Assembly (NCBI GenBank): GCA_012845835.1
Contig: JABAKD010000017.1
Coordinates: forward strand, 5,375,651-5,439,650
Source of the DNA: Undaria pinnatifida
Taxonomy: Eukaryota > Sar > Phaeophyceae > Laminariales > Alariaceae
Direction: 5' to 3'
Length of the DNA: 64,000 bases
Shown piece by piece: positions 9,480-19,879 of the stretch (its first letter is position 1; the number at the start of each line of letters is the position of its first letter). The notes beneath the pieces are model-generated. The model did not search any database. It was given only the letters and a program-made list of their open reading frames with translations, and was not told the origin of the DNA. The translations under genes were made by a program, and so were the position numbers.

Positions 9480-11340
9480 TTCTTTTTTTCGGGGATTTGC
9501 TCAGGAGGTTTTTTCGTTTCGGCCTCAGTATGCGATGGCGGAACTGGAATTCTCGGTCAAATAGCTTCGTTCGAGCGCCCGTCTTCGGGGGGCGGCTCAA
9601 ACGCCCCTCGCCCTGCCTTATCCGTTCCACACCTCGACGTGAACGCGGACGGATGACGAGCGATACAAGCGAAAAGATGCCAAAAATATCGCATATCGAG
9701 GAGGAATTCCGGATATTTTGGTTGTATCTTCACGCCTGCAGCGCCTGGATGATTTACAAAAATGGCATCATTTCCAAACGGTAGTCCGTTGCTATTGTAA
9801 TGTTTTGAATTTTGCGGTGACATACTCTCGAGCGTTTGTTTCGCTTGACGTCTGCAGGGCTTGAGCGTTTGTTTGTTTTGCTTTGGCGTCTGCAGGTCTT
9901 CAACGAATGAAACACGTGACAGTCTTCGGGGGGCTGCTTCAACGCCCCTCGCCCGTCCTTATCCGTTGGCCACCTCGACGTGAACACCATGGATGCTGAG
10001 CGAGACAAGGGAGAAGTTGCAGAAATTTTGATTTTGAGGAGGTAATCTTGCGACTTCGATTGTATCTTAAGGTCTGCAGCATCTGCATAATTTCCAAAAT
10101 TGGCATCACTTCCAAACGGTAGTTAGTTGCTATTGTAATGTTTCGAATTTTGCGGTGGTATCTTCTCGAGCGTTTGTTTTGCTTGACGTCTGCAGGGCTT
10201 GAGCGTTTGTTTGTTTTGCTTTGACGTCTGCAGGGCTTGAACGAATGAAACACGTATGAGTCTTCGGGGGGCGGCTCCAACGCGTAAAAGTCTTCAGGGG
10301 GCGGCTCCAACGCCCCTCGCCCGTCCTTCTCCGTTGGGCACCTCGACGAAAACGCGGATGAATGCTGAGCGAGACAAATGAGAAGTTGCAAAAATATTGT
10401 ATTTTGAGGAGATAATCTTGCGACTTCGATTTATCTTAACGTCTGCAGCGTCTGGATAATTTGCCAAATGGGCATCATTTCCAAACGGTAGGTAGTTGCT
10501 AAAGTTTCGAATTTTGCGATGGTATACTCTCGAGCGTTTGTTTTGCTTCACGTCTGCAGGGCTTGAGCGCGTGTTATATTACAAGGAGTAGATCGCTCTA
10601 ATTCGACTTTTTATACTATTGCGTTTGGTGCTGTGGAAGTGTTCCCATTTCGAGCGTGCTTGGTCTGCATGTCAACCTGATATAGATAGGCTCAAAAACG
10701 TTTTTTTGCGCGACCTTATTACGCAAAGAACGTCTGCAGGAGGAGTTGTGAAGAATGTGTATACTTTCGGGTGAATACGCATATGAAAAAATAATGTCTG
10801 ATAAAATATTTATAGAATATGCGCCAACAACAACGTACAACAACGGTGGACAGCCTACAAAAAGAAATAAACAAATAACGTGTGAGCGACGGCGTGCTTT
10901 TCGTACACGTATGTATCTTCTACAACATCTGCCAAAGGTTCCTTACGGCCGGCAACGAATGCGAAGATACAACTTTATGAGGAAGTAAAATTCTAGACGG
11001 ACACCCTTCCTAAAGAAAACAAAAATCCCTAGATAACGTACATGATGCAAATGACCAGCCGAATTGCGACCGCGTAAATAATTGCGAGCTTAGTTAGCAG
11101 GCTTTCACCCAATAGGCCAAGGTTTTTTTGCGCGACCTATTATGAAAGAAACTAGCCAAATTGCGGTTGTTTTGCTTGACGTCTGCAGGGCGATTCCCAC
11201 CATGATGAGATTTTATTGTATTTGCAAAAATGCAAAAAAAAAGGATCAACTGCTGAGAGCGCCTAGCAGGGTGGGTACGTATATTCGACGCGAGTCGACG
11301 AGGGAATAAAATGCTGTAGTCTTCTCGCGATAAGAACAAG
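9480..11340 (+). repeat. composite repeat R, copy 1
   Basis: Contains the family signature: ctcggtcaaatagcttcg, gagcgccgtcttcgggg, cgcccctcgccctgcc, cacctcgacgtgaacgcgga, then several ctcgagcgtttgtttt / gacgtctgcagggcttgag blocks (near 9835, 10,170, 10,530), then agatcgctctaattcg and gcgcgacctattatg. The same order recurs at 55.8-57.2 and 59.85-61.2 kb. Short open frames inside are shared by the copies only because of the repeat. No transposase or RT domain is visible. Confidence 0.8.
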
Positions 11341-11600
11341 AAAATTGAAGCGTGCCGAAGTGGGGAAGGGGGAGGAGGGCCCGCTATGTGACCCCGGACA
11401 GGAGTTACTACAGGGAGGGAGCGCGAGAGGAGTGGTGCGAGGATAATAAATGGGATGAAGTCTTTTTTTTTTGCAAAGGTTTGTTATTACTACCACATAC
11501 AGCACGCCTATCCTTTTCCGGGATTTTTTTTTCGTATGTGTCCATTCTTCTGTTGATAGGTTACTTACTTTGGTGCAGTGGTAGTACAGCCTGAAAGAAG
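11258..11600 (+). repeat. repeat segment shared with 59.15-59.40 and 63.87-64.0 kb
   Basis: Starts at gcgcctagcagggtgggtac, contains cgacgcgagtcgacgaggga and gggcccgctatgtgaccccgg, and ends near taaatgggatg. The copy at 59.15-59.40 kb keeps the same order. It looks like the right end of composite repeat R. Confidence 0.7.
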
Positions 11601-11728
11601 ATAGTAGAGTGTCTGCGCCTATTTGTTTTCTGAAGTTGCACTTCAGCCCGTAACGAAAAATACTAAACAACGACCTTTTTCGCTTTGCGCATAGTCCGAA
11701 ACGAAAAGATACCACTAGTCAATAGTAT

Positions 11729-12124
11729 TTAAGTCTCGAAGTAGAAAATACCTACGGCACTGTCAGCAGTCATCATGGTAGAGACACTCTGGATATGATT
11801 TGTTGAGGGCATGCGTCCGATTTCGACAACGTGAAAGCACCCGTGAAGCAAAGATAGCAGATACGCATATCCCGCCTTCCCGAGTAAAAACAGAGACGAA
11901 GCGCTACGCCAACCTACTGTGCGAGAAAAGCAACCCCCACATCTATCTTGGGCAACGCCGCCGTAACGAGAGATAGCTCTGCTCTTCTTCGTTTTCCTCT
12001 TCGCCCGTGACCACGCAGACCAATCAATGCGACAGCCTTCAGGCAGTAAACAAAGCTCTTCTTCTAAAACCTCGCCGGCTGAGATGGCCCCATGTCGACG
12101 CTTGATGCAAACCGACTTTGCATC
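11729..12124 (-). CDS. candidate exon 15 (terminal) of the ferric reductase/NOX-like gene
   Basis: Minus-strand frame starting after an acceptor ending gtcgacag at 12,125-12,126 and running 131 codons to a stop at 11,729. It begins DAKSVCIKRRHG and contains GAISAGEVLEEELCLLPEG. It enters in phase 0, which fits the phase-0 end of exon 14. In FNR-type reductases the last segment carries a similar helix and then a Cys-Gly-Pro motif; I do not see a clean CGP here, so the 3' half may be intronic or may read on past an unrecognised intron. This exon is less certain than exons 12-14. Confidence 0.4.
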   Translation of the reverse strand, partial: DAKSVCIKRRHGAISAGEVLEEELCLLPEGCRIDWSAWSRAKRKTKKSRAISRYGGVAQDRCGGCFSRTVGWRSASSLFLLGKAGYAYLLSLLHGCFHVVEIGRMPSTNHIQSVSTMMTADSAVGIFYFET

Positions 12125-12624
12125 CTGTCGACTTCGAACCTCCATTGCCACGGGGACAACAGTGCAGCCTCTTCATTGATGCCAAGTCCTCTTTCGTTTC
12201 GCCTCGAGGCGAAGCAGGGTCTCAATACTCTGTTCGGTATTTTTGTTTGATATACGCCAACTTTTCCATGACGGCGCATTTAACAACAGCAGGAGTGTTT
12301 CGCTTATCCTTGCCTTCTTTGTTGTATATGACGCTTTTCCTCCGCAAAATGATGACCTTCACATTCTCATGTATGTCCGTATTAAACTCTTGGCACTTTT
12401 TTAAAGTTCAATGGACGTCAAATCGGACAGCTACACCTTATCTTGTCGAAGTGCTGCCCTGCCCTACCCGAAGCAATGCGGAGCCCTTGTATATATTTTT
12501 CAATGGCCGAAAGAGTGAAACGTAATAATATCAATAGTCACCCCACCGTACAGATAGCCGTTCTTTCTTTTCTTTCTTCCTATTATTGCGTAGTGATTTG
12601 TTTTCCGTCCGATTTGTACATTTT

Positions 12625-12820
12625 TGGGTTTTCAAGGGTTCCCTGGGTGGCATGTAGTGTTGTCGGTTTCAGATGCGAGTCTTGAAACGTATGAACCAGT
12701 ACGGGCCTGGCACGTACTACGTAGTAGGCTGACTTGCGATGCCATCTGTTTATATATTTAGTGGATGCATGGATTGCTTCAGGTATGACATATACATGCG
12801 TATACCACTTTCGATTAAGG
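12625..12820. repeat. diverged copy of the repeat at 1-545
   Basis: Includes ggtggcatgtagtgttgtcgg and gatgcatggattgcttcagg, matching the two segments at the start of the window. It lies in intron 14 of the minus-strand gene. The remaining intron sequence from 12,820 to 13,360 shows nothing that I can identify. Confidence 0.4.
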
Positions 12821-13365
12821 CTGACTTCCGATGTATTTTGTTTATAAAGAATGGGTTATCAATGGCCTGTCGTGGATTATTACGGAAAAGTTGTTATACT
12901 CCTATATCGTGTGTACTCACAAGTCACGGCGCTATAATACTATTTTTCATTCGACGTTTGTTTCGTGCGGCCGTTGGGTAGGACTGAAAGCTCCTTCTGG
13001 ACAGATTGTGACGGAAACACGCCAGTTTCGTCAGACAATTTTTACGCGCCTTTATTGATGATGATTCATTGAGTTTAATGTTGCACATGTTTTTGACGGG
13101 AATTTGTCCAATGATGAAGTGCGTCCGGCTTTAATCGTGCATATTAATGGCACATAGCTAACCGATATTATTTCCATCATTATTCGACCCATTCGGCAAA
13201 GAATCGAACTTTTCACAACCCCGGGATAAGCAGCCTTTAGCATCGTTAACTGCCTTTTGCTGATACTATTTCGTTGCCTGCGGGCATTTGCTTCGACGGC
13301 GGCTCTTATTCGGCCGCCGGTGAATTCCCCGTGTATATATATACATATAAATGAATAGAAAGACC

Positions 13366-13418
13366 GAGGGAGGAAGGGAGGGAGGGAGGGAGGGAGGGAG
13401 GGAGAGAGGGAGGGGGGG
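13366..13418. repeat. (GGGA)n simple repeat
   Basis: About ten GGGA units ending in a run of G. Consecutive G-runs with single-base spacers have strong G-quadruplex potential on the plus strand; on the transcript of the minus-strand gene it is CCCT-rich. Located in intron 14. Confidence 0.85.
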
Positions 13419-13729
13419 TGTACTCGATGTTCATGCATTGGCGTAGTGGTATGACCATAGCTATTTTCCCATCGCATCCCTACAATGCGGGGCCGGAGCA
13501 TGTCGGGTTTTCACCAACCAGGCAGTCACTGCCTGCAGCAAGCGCGAGCGCAATGAGGTGAGAGAAGGGAGGCGTATTGGTTTGTTGCTTGCCGTAGTCA
13601 TTTGACCATTGGGGGGAGGGAGGGGATGGTTACGAATACCGGTACGCTTAAACAGTTTGTTGGCTAATACCATATTATTGAAGGAGTAGTTGGTTGGCGG
13701 TATCTCAAAGTCGTACGTATAGCCCTTAC

Positions 13730-13936
13730 CTCAAGGTCGTCGTGGCGAGTGAGGGCCGTCTTGATGCGAATTCCCGGGGTGGATTCCGCGAGAAGAGTGT
13801 TGGTCACGAACTGGAGGAGCGCCAGGCTGGCGGAAGAGTAGCACACCGTGACCGGCCTCTTCGATCGCAGCTGGTTCGCCCTCACGTAGGCGACGAAGTC
13901 AAGGGCGAGGGCTGCGCCAGCTCCGGTGGCGATGAT
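13730..13936 (-). CDS. exon 14 of the ferric reductase/NOX-like gene: NAD(P)-binding segment
   Basis: A 207 bp exon bounded by acceptor ...cccgcag and donor |gtaagg, 69 codons, phase 0 at both ends. It starts IIATGAGAALALDFVAYVR, which aligns with the glycine-rich NAD(P)-binding strand-loop-helix of ferredoxin-reductase-type domains (canonical GG-x-G-x-TP). It then gives RPVTVCYSSASLALLQF, corresponding to the second strand of the nucleotide-binding fold. The usual Thr-Pro after the glycines is replaced by Ala-Leu. The exon joins exon 13 in phase, so that ...LTEFPNLPPLL precedes it, exactly where the family has the hydrophobic strand before the Gly loop. Confidence 0.8.
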
Positions 13937-14339
13937 CTGCGGGCAGGCGTATCGATGCCGTATTAGCCGTAGCTTGGGTTGATAGTGTTGTATCTTAATT
14001 TTCGCGGTATTATACTGTTGTGGTCCAATCGTTCCCAACCTTTAAACTTATGCAGTTTGTTTCATTTTTGGGCATGTTTCCCAAGTACGGTTATCGGTAA
14101 GGTCGGTCCGACCGAAGAAACCCATCAAACGAAACCCAAGATCAGCCCGGGTCTGTTCGACGCGGTGGGAGTTATAGCGTGGGGGGGGGACTTATTTGTT
14201 GCACACACGTACTAAATACACACTCGACTATGCATCCCGGTCGATACGGAGCGCCGTTCCTACCGTATATATTCCTCCAACACTTGCGTGCTCGTTACAC
14301 GGGGCGGGATAACTCGAGTCTGAATAACTCGTATCTCAC

Positions 14340-14520
14340 CAGCAGAGGCGGTAGGTTGGGGAACTCGGTGAGCCTCCCGTAGTCCGAGCGGTAAGGGCCG
14401 TACGTGCACAATGGTATGCCCCCCCCACCGTCTTTTCCGATCTCGTAATCGGCTATGCTGGAGGTCTCCGATTTGCGGAAGCAGCTGACTATTTGCGTGA
14501 TGCCCAAGCAGGAGCACTCC
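14340..14520 (-). CDS. exon 13 of the ferric reductase/NOX-like gene: GPYR segment
   Basis: A 181 bp exon between acceptor ...cattgcag and donor |gtgagat. It enters with one base completing a codon (exon 12 ends in phase 2) and leaves in phase 0. The translation contains CTYGPYRSDYGRL followed by a hydrophobic end (PNLPPLL). GPYG-type motifs directly precede the NAD(P)-binding glycine loop in ferric reductases and NADPH oxidases and help to bind FAD/NAD(P)H. The exon also has a short Gly run (GKDGGGG) before the motif. Confidence 0.8.
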
Positions 14521-15194
14521 CTGCAATGAGCGGGTTAAAAACGGAGGACTGAGCAAACAAAAATGAAATCCTACAAGCTGGAGACAACAGCAAAGCATAC
14601 AATAGAAAGCACACCCAATGAGTCACAGGGAAATATGAAAACCAAAGGCCGATATTCGCAGGATCGTAACGCTTTCGGTAGTCGTTATGCTGAAGTTAGT
14701 GTAGTTGGCGCCCTCTCCCAAACGAGAAACCCAGGGCATTCTGAGGCATCAGCAATGGTTTTTAGTTGTTGCCTCTTGTGGTAACGGTAGTCCACCTCGG
14801 ATGCATGTTCTACGATAAGGATGGCTCATTTTGGCCTTAGATTTCCTGATTGTGAGGATTCACCTCCCGAGGCATTAGCCACCATCGTTTGTGATGTTTT
14901 GCAACGTCTTTCGTTGCCCGTACAGAGGGACCACTACGTACGGGCGGACCATCGAGTGCGCGCATGGATGAACGGACGGACGAAATAATGATCGTGCCGC
15001 GAATTCGTATTCCGAACGTTTCGGGCAAAATATCAAAATATTTCGCAAAACCATCATCGGTAGACTACTACTGTGGAGTTCAGCTCGAGCGGCGGCCTCA
15101 TACAACATCCATCTGATTCTATAGCCTGAATCAATGTCCTACATTGATGTGTTTTGCCCGCTGGGATTCAGGCTACATACTTTTATTTACTCAC

Positions 15195-15770
15195 TTGGGT
15201 TCGGGTTTCTTGTCGGGTTTGTGGATCTTGATGATCGCCATCTTGTTCCAGGCGCCCCCTATCCCCCCCCCCCCCTCCCGGGCCTCCTTCTCGCGGTACT
15301 CCTGAAACTCCCGTGTTTCCAGTCTTTTCAGCCCCATCTTCTTTCCTCCTTCGTTCGCCCCCGCTCCGTCTTTGTCTTGTCCTCCTCCTCCTTCCTCCAC
15401 TCCTTGTACCAGGGGATGATTGCCATATAATTTTGTCATTTCGCTCCCCTTTGCCGGTGCGGGAGACACGTTCCTGATACTGTTTTCAGCTTTCTCGGCC
15501 AGTTCGGTCGTTACCACCTGCCCAGTCAGTCTCGTCGGTCCCGTCACCTCGGTCGGTCCAGTCGACTTGACCCGTTTGTACGACTTGGTCCGCTCAGGCG
15601 CCTGGTCGGCCTGTTTGGTCCTTTCCTCGGTATGTCCGCTCAGTTCGGTTTGTACGGTCACCTTGGATGTGTTCGCACTGCCTGTAGGAAACCCTGTTGC
15701 TGCTCGCTCGACGTCGTCACTGCTCTCGATATCAACATCGCTGAGTCCCTGATCAGAGTCCTCACGATAA
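15195..15770 (-). CDS. exon 12 of the ferric reductase/NOX-like gene: long hydrophilic insertion
   Basis: A 576 bp exon, acceptor ...cccactcag, donor |gtgagtaaa, about 192 codons, entering and leaving in phase 2. It reads YREDSDQGLSDVDIESSDD at the start, then Thr/Ser/Glu-rich sequence, a Gly-rich acidic stretch, a basic KKMGLKRLETREFQEYREK helix-like segment, and ends WNKMAIIKIHKPDKK. No known domain is recognised. It lies between the FAD-binding part and the GPYR motif, where simple FNR domains have only a short loop. The open frame continues upstream through the CCCAA repeat, but the acceptor at 15,771-15,773 gives a phase-correct start. Composition suggests a disordered, possibly regulatory loop. 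Confidence 0.7.
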
Positions 15771-15789
15771 CTGAGTGGGCCATGGTTAG

Positions 15790-16440
15790 GGTCAGCATCA
15801 GGGTTGGGCATATGGTTGGGTTGGGTTGGGTTGGGTTGGGTTGGGTTAGGTTGGGTTGGGTTGGGTTGGGCTTGGGTCAAGGTCAGGGTTAGAGCAAGGG
15901 TTAGGGTTGTGGTTGTGGTTGGGATGGGCTGCAGCAGCACAAACTGGTGGGTGGGGTGAGATAGAGTGGAGTGGGTTGAGGTGAGGGTAAGCGGCAGGGC
16001 TAGGATTCCCGTGACAGTTAGGGGTGGGGTTAGGGTAGGGGTTGGCTTGGTGTGGGTTGTCTTGGGTTGGGTTGGGGTTGGTTTGCGTTGGGGGTTGGGT
16101 TGATTGCGTTGGGTTTGTGGTTAGGCTTGGGTTGGGCTGCGGCAGCACAAAGGGGTAGGTGGGGTGAAATAGGGTGGGGTGGGGTGGGGTGAGGGTTAGC
16201 CGTAGGGTTAGGATTCTCGTGACAGTTAGGGGTAGGGTTACGGTTAGGGTTAGGGTTGGTTTGATTTGGTTGGATTGGGTTGTGTTGGGTTGTTTGATTT
16301 TTTTGGGTTGATTGTGTTGGTTTGAAGCGTGTTGGGTTGGGTTGGGTTTGGCTGGTTAATGTTTGCTCGGGTGCGTACGGCTGGGGTCGAGCGTGGTGGC
16401 ACGAGCGGATGAGTGGGTGGGTGGGCGGGTTTGCGGTTTA
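15790..16440 (+). repeat. degenerate TTGGG/TTAGGG-like array
   Basis: Runs of ttggg (15,812-15,870), then degenerate ggggttagggt and gggtagggttggt units and scattered true ttaggg units (for example near 16,230-16,255). The array is within intron 11. In the minus-strand transcript it reads CCCAA/CCCTAAC, and it lies right before the exon 12 acceptor. Its mirror, a CCCAA array on the plus strand, is at 18,975-19,370. Confidence 0.85.
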
Positions 16441-18378
16441 GTGAGCGGGTAGGTGAAGCGAGGACATTGGAGAAGGTATCATTGGGCAGGAACCCCAAAA
16501 ATCTTTTGCGGTGTTTATAGTCGCGGCGGTAGCTGAAAGGGGCCGGGAGGGGGCAAGAGGCTGACATGAAGCGGCGCGAGGGGGTGGTGGGAGACAGTGA
16601 GGAAGGGGGAGAGGGTACGAGAGAGTGAACGAGGGGCTGCCGGAGGAACGGAAGGATAGAGACAGGGAGGGAGAGGACGTTAGGAAATATTCCGGAGGGA
16701 CGATGTGAAGCGAGAAGGAGAGAGAGAGTGGGTGAGTGGTTGGGAGGGAACAAGGGGGCAGCTGCTGACGGTTAATAAGGAGGGGCGCGGGAGGTGTGCA
16801 AAAGGCATACATTAAGCGAGCGTCGAAGGATGGGGTAAAAAATGACGAATTTATCGACCCGAAAACGCGACGACATCAAACTTGAGAAAATGCAGGTCGG
16901 GTGCGGGGGGGGGGGCTGTGGGGGAACGTGCTGAGGAACAGGTACGGCGGATGGGGACTAACCCCGCCCTCCAGCCGGCGAAGGGTGCAAGGAGCAGGAT
17001 GCGTTTCTCACGTTTCGAGCCCGATCCCGCCACGGCTGGCTTCGTCGCAAAAGAAACGTTTTACGGATGCTGCCCGTATGTTACGTCCTGAAAGTTACAA
17101 GGCGGGGAAAGGAGGCGCGGGGGAAGGGAAGAGGCCGAAAGAAGGAAAACGGAAAGATGAACGGGAAGTTGATGAATATAAAATGACAGTGTGGTATTCC
17201 GGATCACAGCACAATCTGATTCGAGGACCCAAGCGCGGAGAAGGGGGTGGGAATGCCATTACGAGTAGTTGGCTACGACACTGCGGTTGCACCCCTTTTC
17301 ATTGCTTCCCAAGTTTCAAGCCCCCCCCCTATGGTTTTGTTTATATGCGCGTTGTACTACGCCTCACCTACATGCCATGCACAAAGACATCCAGATATGC
17401 CGCTAAAGACGGCAGTTTCACCCCCTAGACGGACAGCTGGACAGCTAAACCCGGGGGCGCTTTAAAAATATTCCCGAGTTTCAGGAAAGCCTTGATACAA
17501 TTTTGAATGAATGCACGGTGTCGCACACATTGAGTTTCCTGCGAGTTATGTAGGCATTTGCTGCGTGGGGGATGAGGGACCCTCTGTCCAGACGGAGAAG
17601 AAATCCTAGGCGGATCGTCTGTTCGTCTAACCACCTAGACGAAGACACGTCTCCCCGTATCATCGCACACACACCCAAGCCACACCCGTACACACGCAGA
17701 CCAACGCTGCGGTAAGCGGGTCACTTTGGGAGGCTCCTTTTGCAATGGCTCGGACTCAATCGCGCGAGAGACCCCCGTGTTCCTTTGCGGTCTTAAGCTA
17801 TGGTGCTACTTAAATATTGCTATATAAATCCGCAATGGAAAGGTAGCTACGGTGCGCCAAGCATAGGCCCTCTAAAGCGTTTTCGTCGCGTGGGGTGCAG
17901 AGTTACTCGTGCCAGCGGCTCAAATTCAGTAGTGAGAAAGGTGGAATCAACACGTATTTACATCCCCTCTAGCTGCCGTGGCCCTGGCCTGCACGTCACA
18001 GCCACACAGGTGCACAGAGGCATGCTACGGTGTATGAGAGCACCAAGACAAGCATGTGGCCTGACACTTGAGAACCACTGCTGCTCAGCTCACCCAGGCC
18101 GGCCTCAGAGAAAACGCGTATGGTATCCCGCCATGGTCTAAGAATTGAACAACCGATATTACGTGAGATTAAAAAGTTTAATGTGTAGTTTCTGAGTTGA
18201 GGATACCTGTCGGCCATAAAGGCTTATGTTAGCAAGGGTTAGTCTACTCACGACTATCTAACGGACGAACGTATCACCAGTGATCCTACTGAAGGAGCTG
18301 GCGCTTACGATGGATGATAAGCGAAACACAAAAACCAAAATTACCTGCTGTCCAGTAGAGCTTACTTCCCGTTGGTGG
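16441..18378. other. intronic stretch without a recognised gene
   Basis: Part of intron 11 of the minus-strand gene. It contains purine-rich tracts (16,540-16,790) and several open frames on both strands such as 16,901-17,428, none with a recognisable domain or a supported splice context. Confidence 0.4.
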
Positions 18379-18469
18379 AACCTTTTATTGGTCAAGTACA
18401 GATACGTCAGGATGCATCATTGGTAAAAAACGCATGAACATATATATATATTTCACACAAAATCCGCAC

Positions 18470-18648
18470 GCGCAACACGCCCACGCGACCAACAAGACCA
18501 ACAGCGCACCACTGAGTGTCATGTCGAAGGAGCTGACGCTTCCGATGACGCACGAAATCTTGCCGGGGTAAGCGCCCGTGTCGGCGCCGATCATGGTCTC
18601 TTCCTCCTCCCAGTCCCTAAACCTCCCCTCCTCGAGCAAACTGTGCCC
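18470..18648 (-). CDS. candidate exon 11 of the ferric reductase/NOX-like gene: hydrophobic segment
   Basis: Acceptor ...gcctgctgcag at 18,649-18,651 and phase-0 start. It reads GHSLLEEGRFRDWEEEE, then MIGADTGAYPGKISCVIG, then a strongly hydrophobic piece, LSGALLVLLVAWACC. The 3' end is uncertain: GT donors at 18,477-18,478 and 18,468-18,469 both give the phase-2 end needed by exon 12. The hydrophobic run looks like a membrane segment, which is unexpected in the middle of a cytosolic FNR domain. It could be a true insertion, or part of it could be intron. Confidence 0.5.
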
Positions 18649-18974
18649 CTGCAGCAGGCCTCGGCTAACGAGGTTTCATGGGTTCCCAGGAGTAGGAGGG
18701 AAAAACGAGTTCCGTGCAATGCAGAAAAGGGCAGGCGAGTGCAGCAGCCAGAAACATTACAGGCAAGGAAACCGCACACAACGGGAATGGAGTGCATGTA
18801 AGAACAAAGGAACCCCCCAGCAAGTCCTCGAAGGGATATACGAAGCACACATCTACTGCAGGGCGAGAGGTTACCACAAAGGCTCGACTTGAAACCGATT
18901 TGTCACACTTTAATTAGCACCAAGCCACCCACCGCCCACCCACTTACCTACCCGCTCGTGCCGCCGCACCCTAA

Positions 18975-19370
18975 CTCAATCAAACCCAACCCAACCCAAC
19001 CCAACCCGAACCAAACCAACCCAACCCAACCCAAACCAACAGAACCCAACTCAACCCAAACCTACCAAACCCAACCCAACCCAACTCAACCCAACCCAAC
19101 CCAACCCAACCCAACCCAACCCAACCCAACCCAACCCAACCCAACCCAACCCAACCCAACCCAACCCAACCCAACCCAACCCAACCCAACCCAACCCTAC
19201 CCAACCCAACCCTACCCAACCCAACCCAACCCAACCCAACCCAACCCAACCCAACCCAACCCAACCCAACCCAACGTAACCCAACCCAACCCAACCCAAC
19301 CCAACCCAACCCAACCCAACCCAACCCAACCCTACCCATCCCAACGAAATCAAACCCAACCTAACCCAAG
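18975..19370 (+). repeat. (CCCAA)n array
   Basis: About 400 bp of ccaaccc pentamer repeat with a few cctac and cgtaac variants. It stays open in both strands (TQPNP and GWVGL repeats), which is not coding evidence. It is in intron 10 and is the inverted counterpart of the array at 15.8-16.4 kb. Confidence 0.95.
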
Positions 19371-19515
19371 CCAACCTGACACCACCCCACCTCAACTTAA
19401 CCTACCCCACCAACCCCCCCACGCACCCGCCTATACTGCCACCGCCCTAAACCAAACCTGATACAACCCATCCCTGATTCAAACCCTAACCTTACCAACC
19501 AACCCACTGACCCAC

Positions 19516-19732
19516 CTCACGCTCGCTGGGGTTCCTGGGTCCATCCCACCGGTCATGGACGAACACCTCGACCCCGGTCGAGAAACGTCCATCTCCGAGA
19601 GGGGCCTGAAGCTGCTCGCGAAGCTCAAGGTAGATAACTGCTTCGACAACTTGGGTGCATTCATGGAGGCCCCTAGGTCGAGGTACCTGTGTGAGATGGC
19701 GCTGTTCAGAGCAAACCTGTGGCCGGGCCAGG
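19516..19732 (-). CDS. candidate exon 10 of the ferric reductase/NOX-like gene: FAD-binding region, frame uncertain
   Basis: Donor |gtgggtcag at 19,515-19,514 is clear. All three minus frames are open here. The frame that ends GVEVFVHDRWDGPRNPSERE leaves in phase 0 and fits exon 11, and with the acceptor ...gacacag it also fits the phase-2 end of exon 9. An alternative acceptor at 19,687-19,688 also keeps phase if exon 9 ends at 22,183. A second frame gives WPGHRFALNSA, resembling the FAD-binding HPFT-x-S-x motif of the family, but it does not phase into exon 11 without another intron. Context (after exon 9, before GPYR) demands the FAD-binding barrel here. I am fairly sure that an exon is present, not of its frame. 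Confidence 0.5.
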
Positions 19733-19879
19733 CTGTGTCCGTCTGGAGCGGAACCTCGATCATAGGCCGCTCTTGCGCTGTGTGTTTCGCCTGGTATACA
19801 TTGGTGGTGTCCAGTATGAGGCGGTGGGGGTTCAGTAAAAGACTGCGGGGGCCAGTACACGGCCGCAGAGTTCAACGGC

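Noticed and set aside
9800-10560. CRISPR-like array from repeated gtctgcagggcttgag blocks
   Set aside because: Spacing is irregular, the spacers are themselves repeats, and the genome context is eukaryotic.
15191-15940. Continuous 249-codon minus ORF starting in the CCCAA array
   Set aside because: The upstream part is repeat; the acceptor at 15,771-15,773 gives a phase-correct exon start, so only 15,195-15,770 is called.
16200-16260. True telomere
   Set aside because: Only a few scattered ttaggg units within a degenerate array, and the sequence continues with a gene on both sides; interstitial repeat.
18889-19461. 190-codon plus-strand ORF of TQPNP repeats and its minus-strand GWVGL counterparts
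   Set aside because: A pure CCCAA pentamer array is open in all frames without stops; no unique protein sequence.
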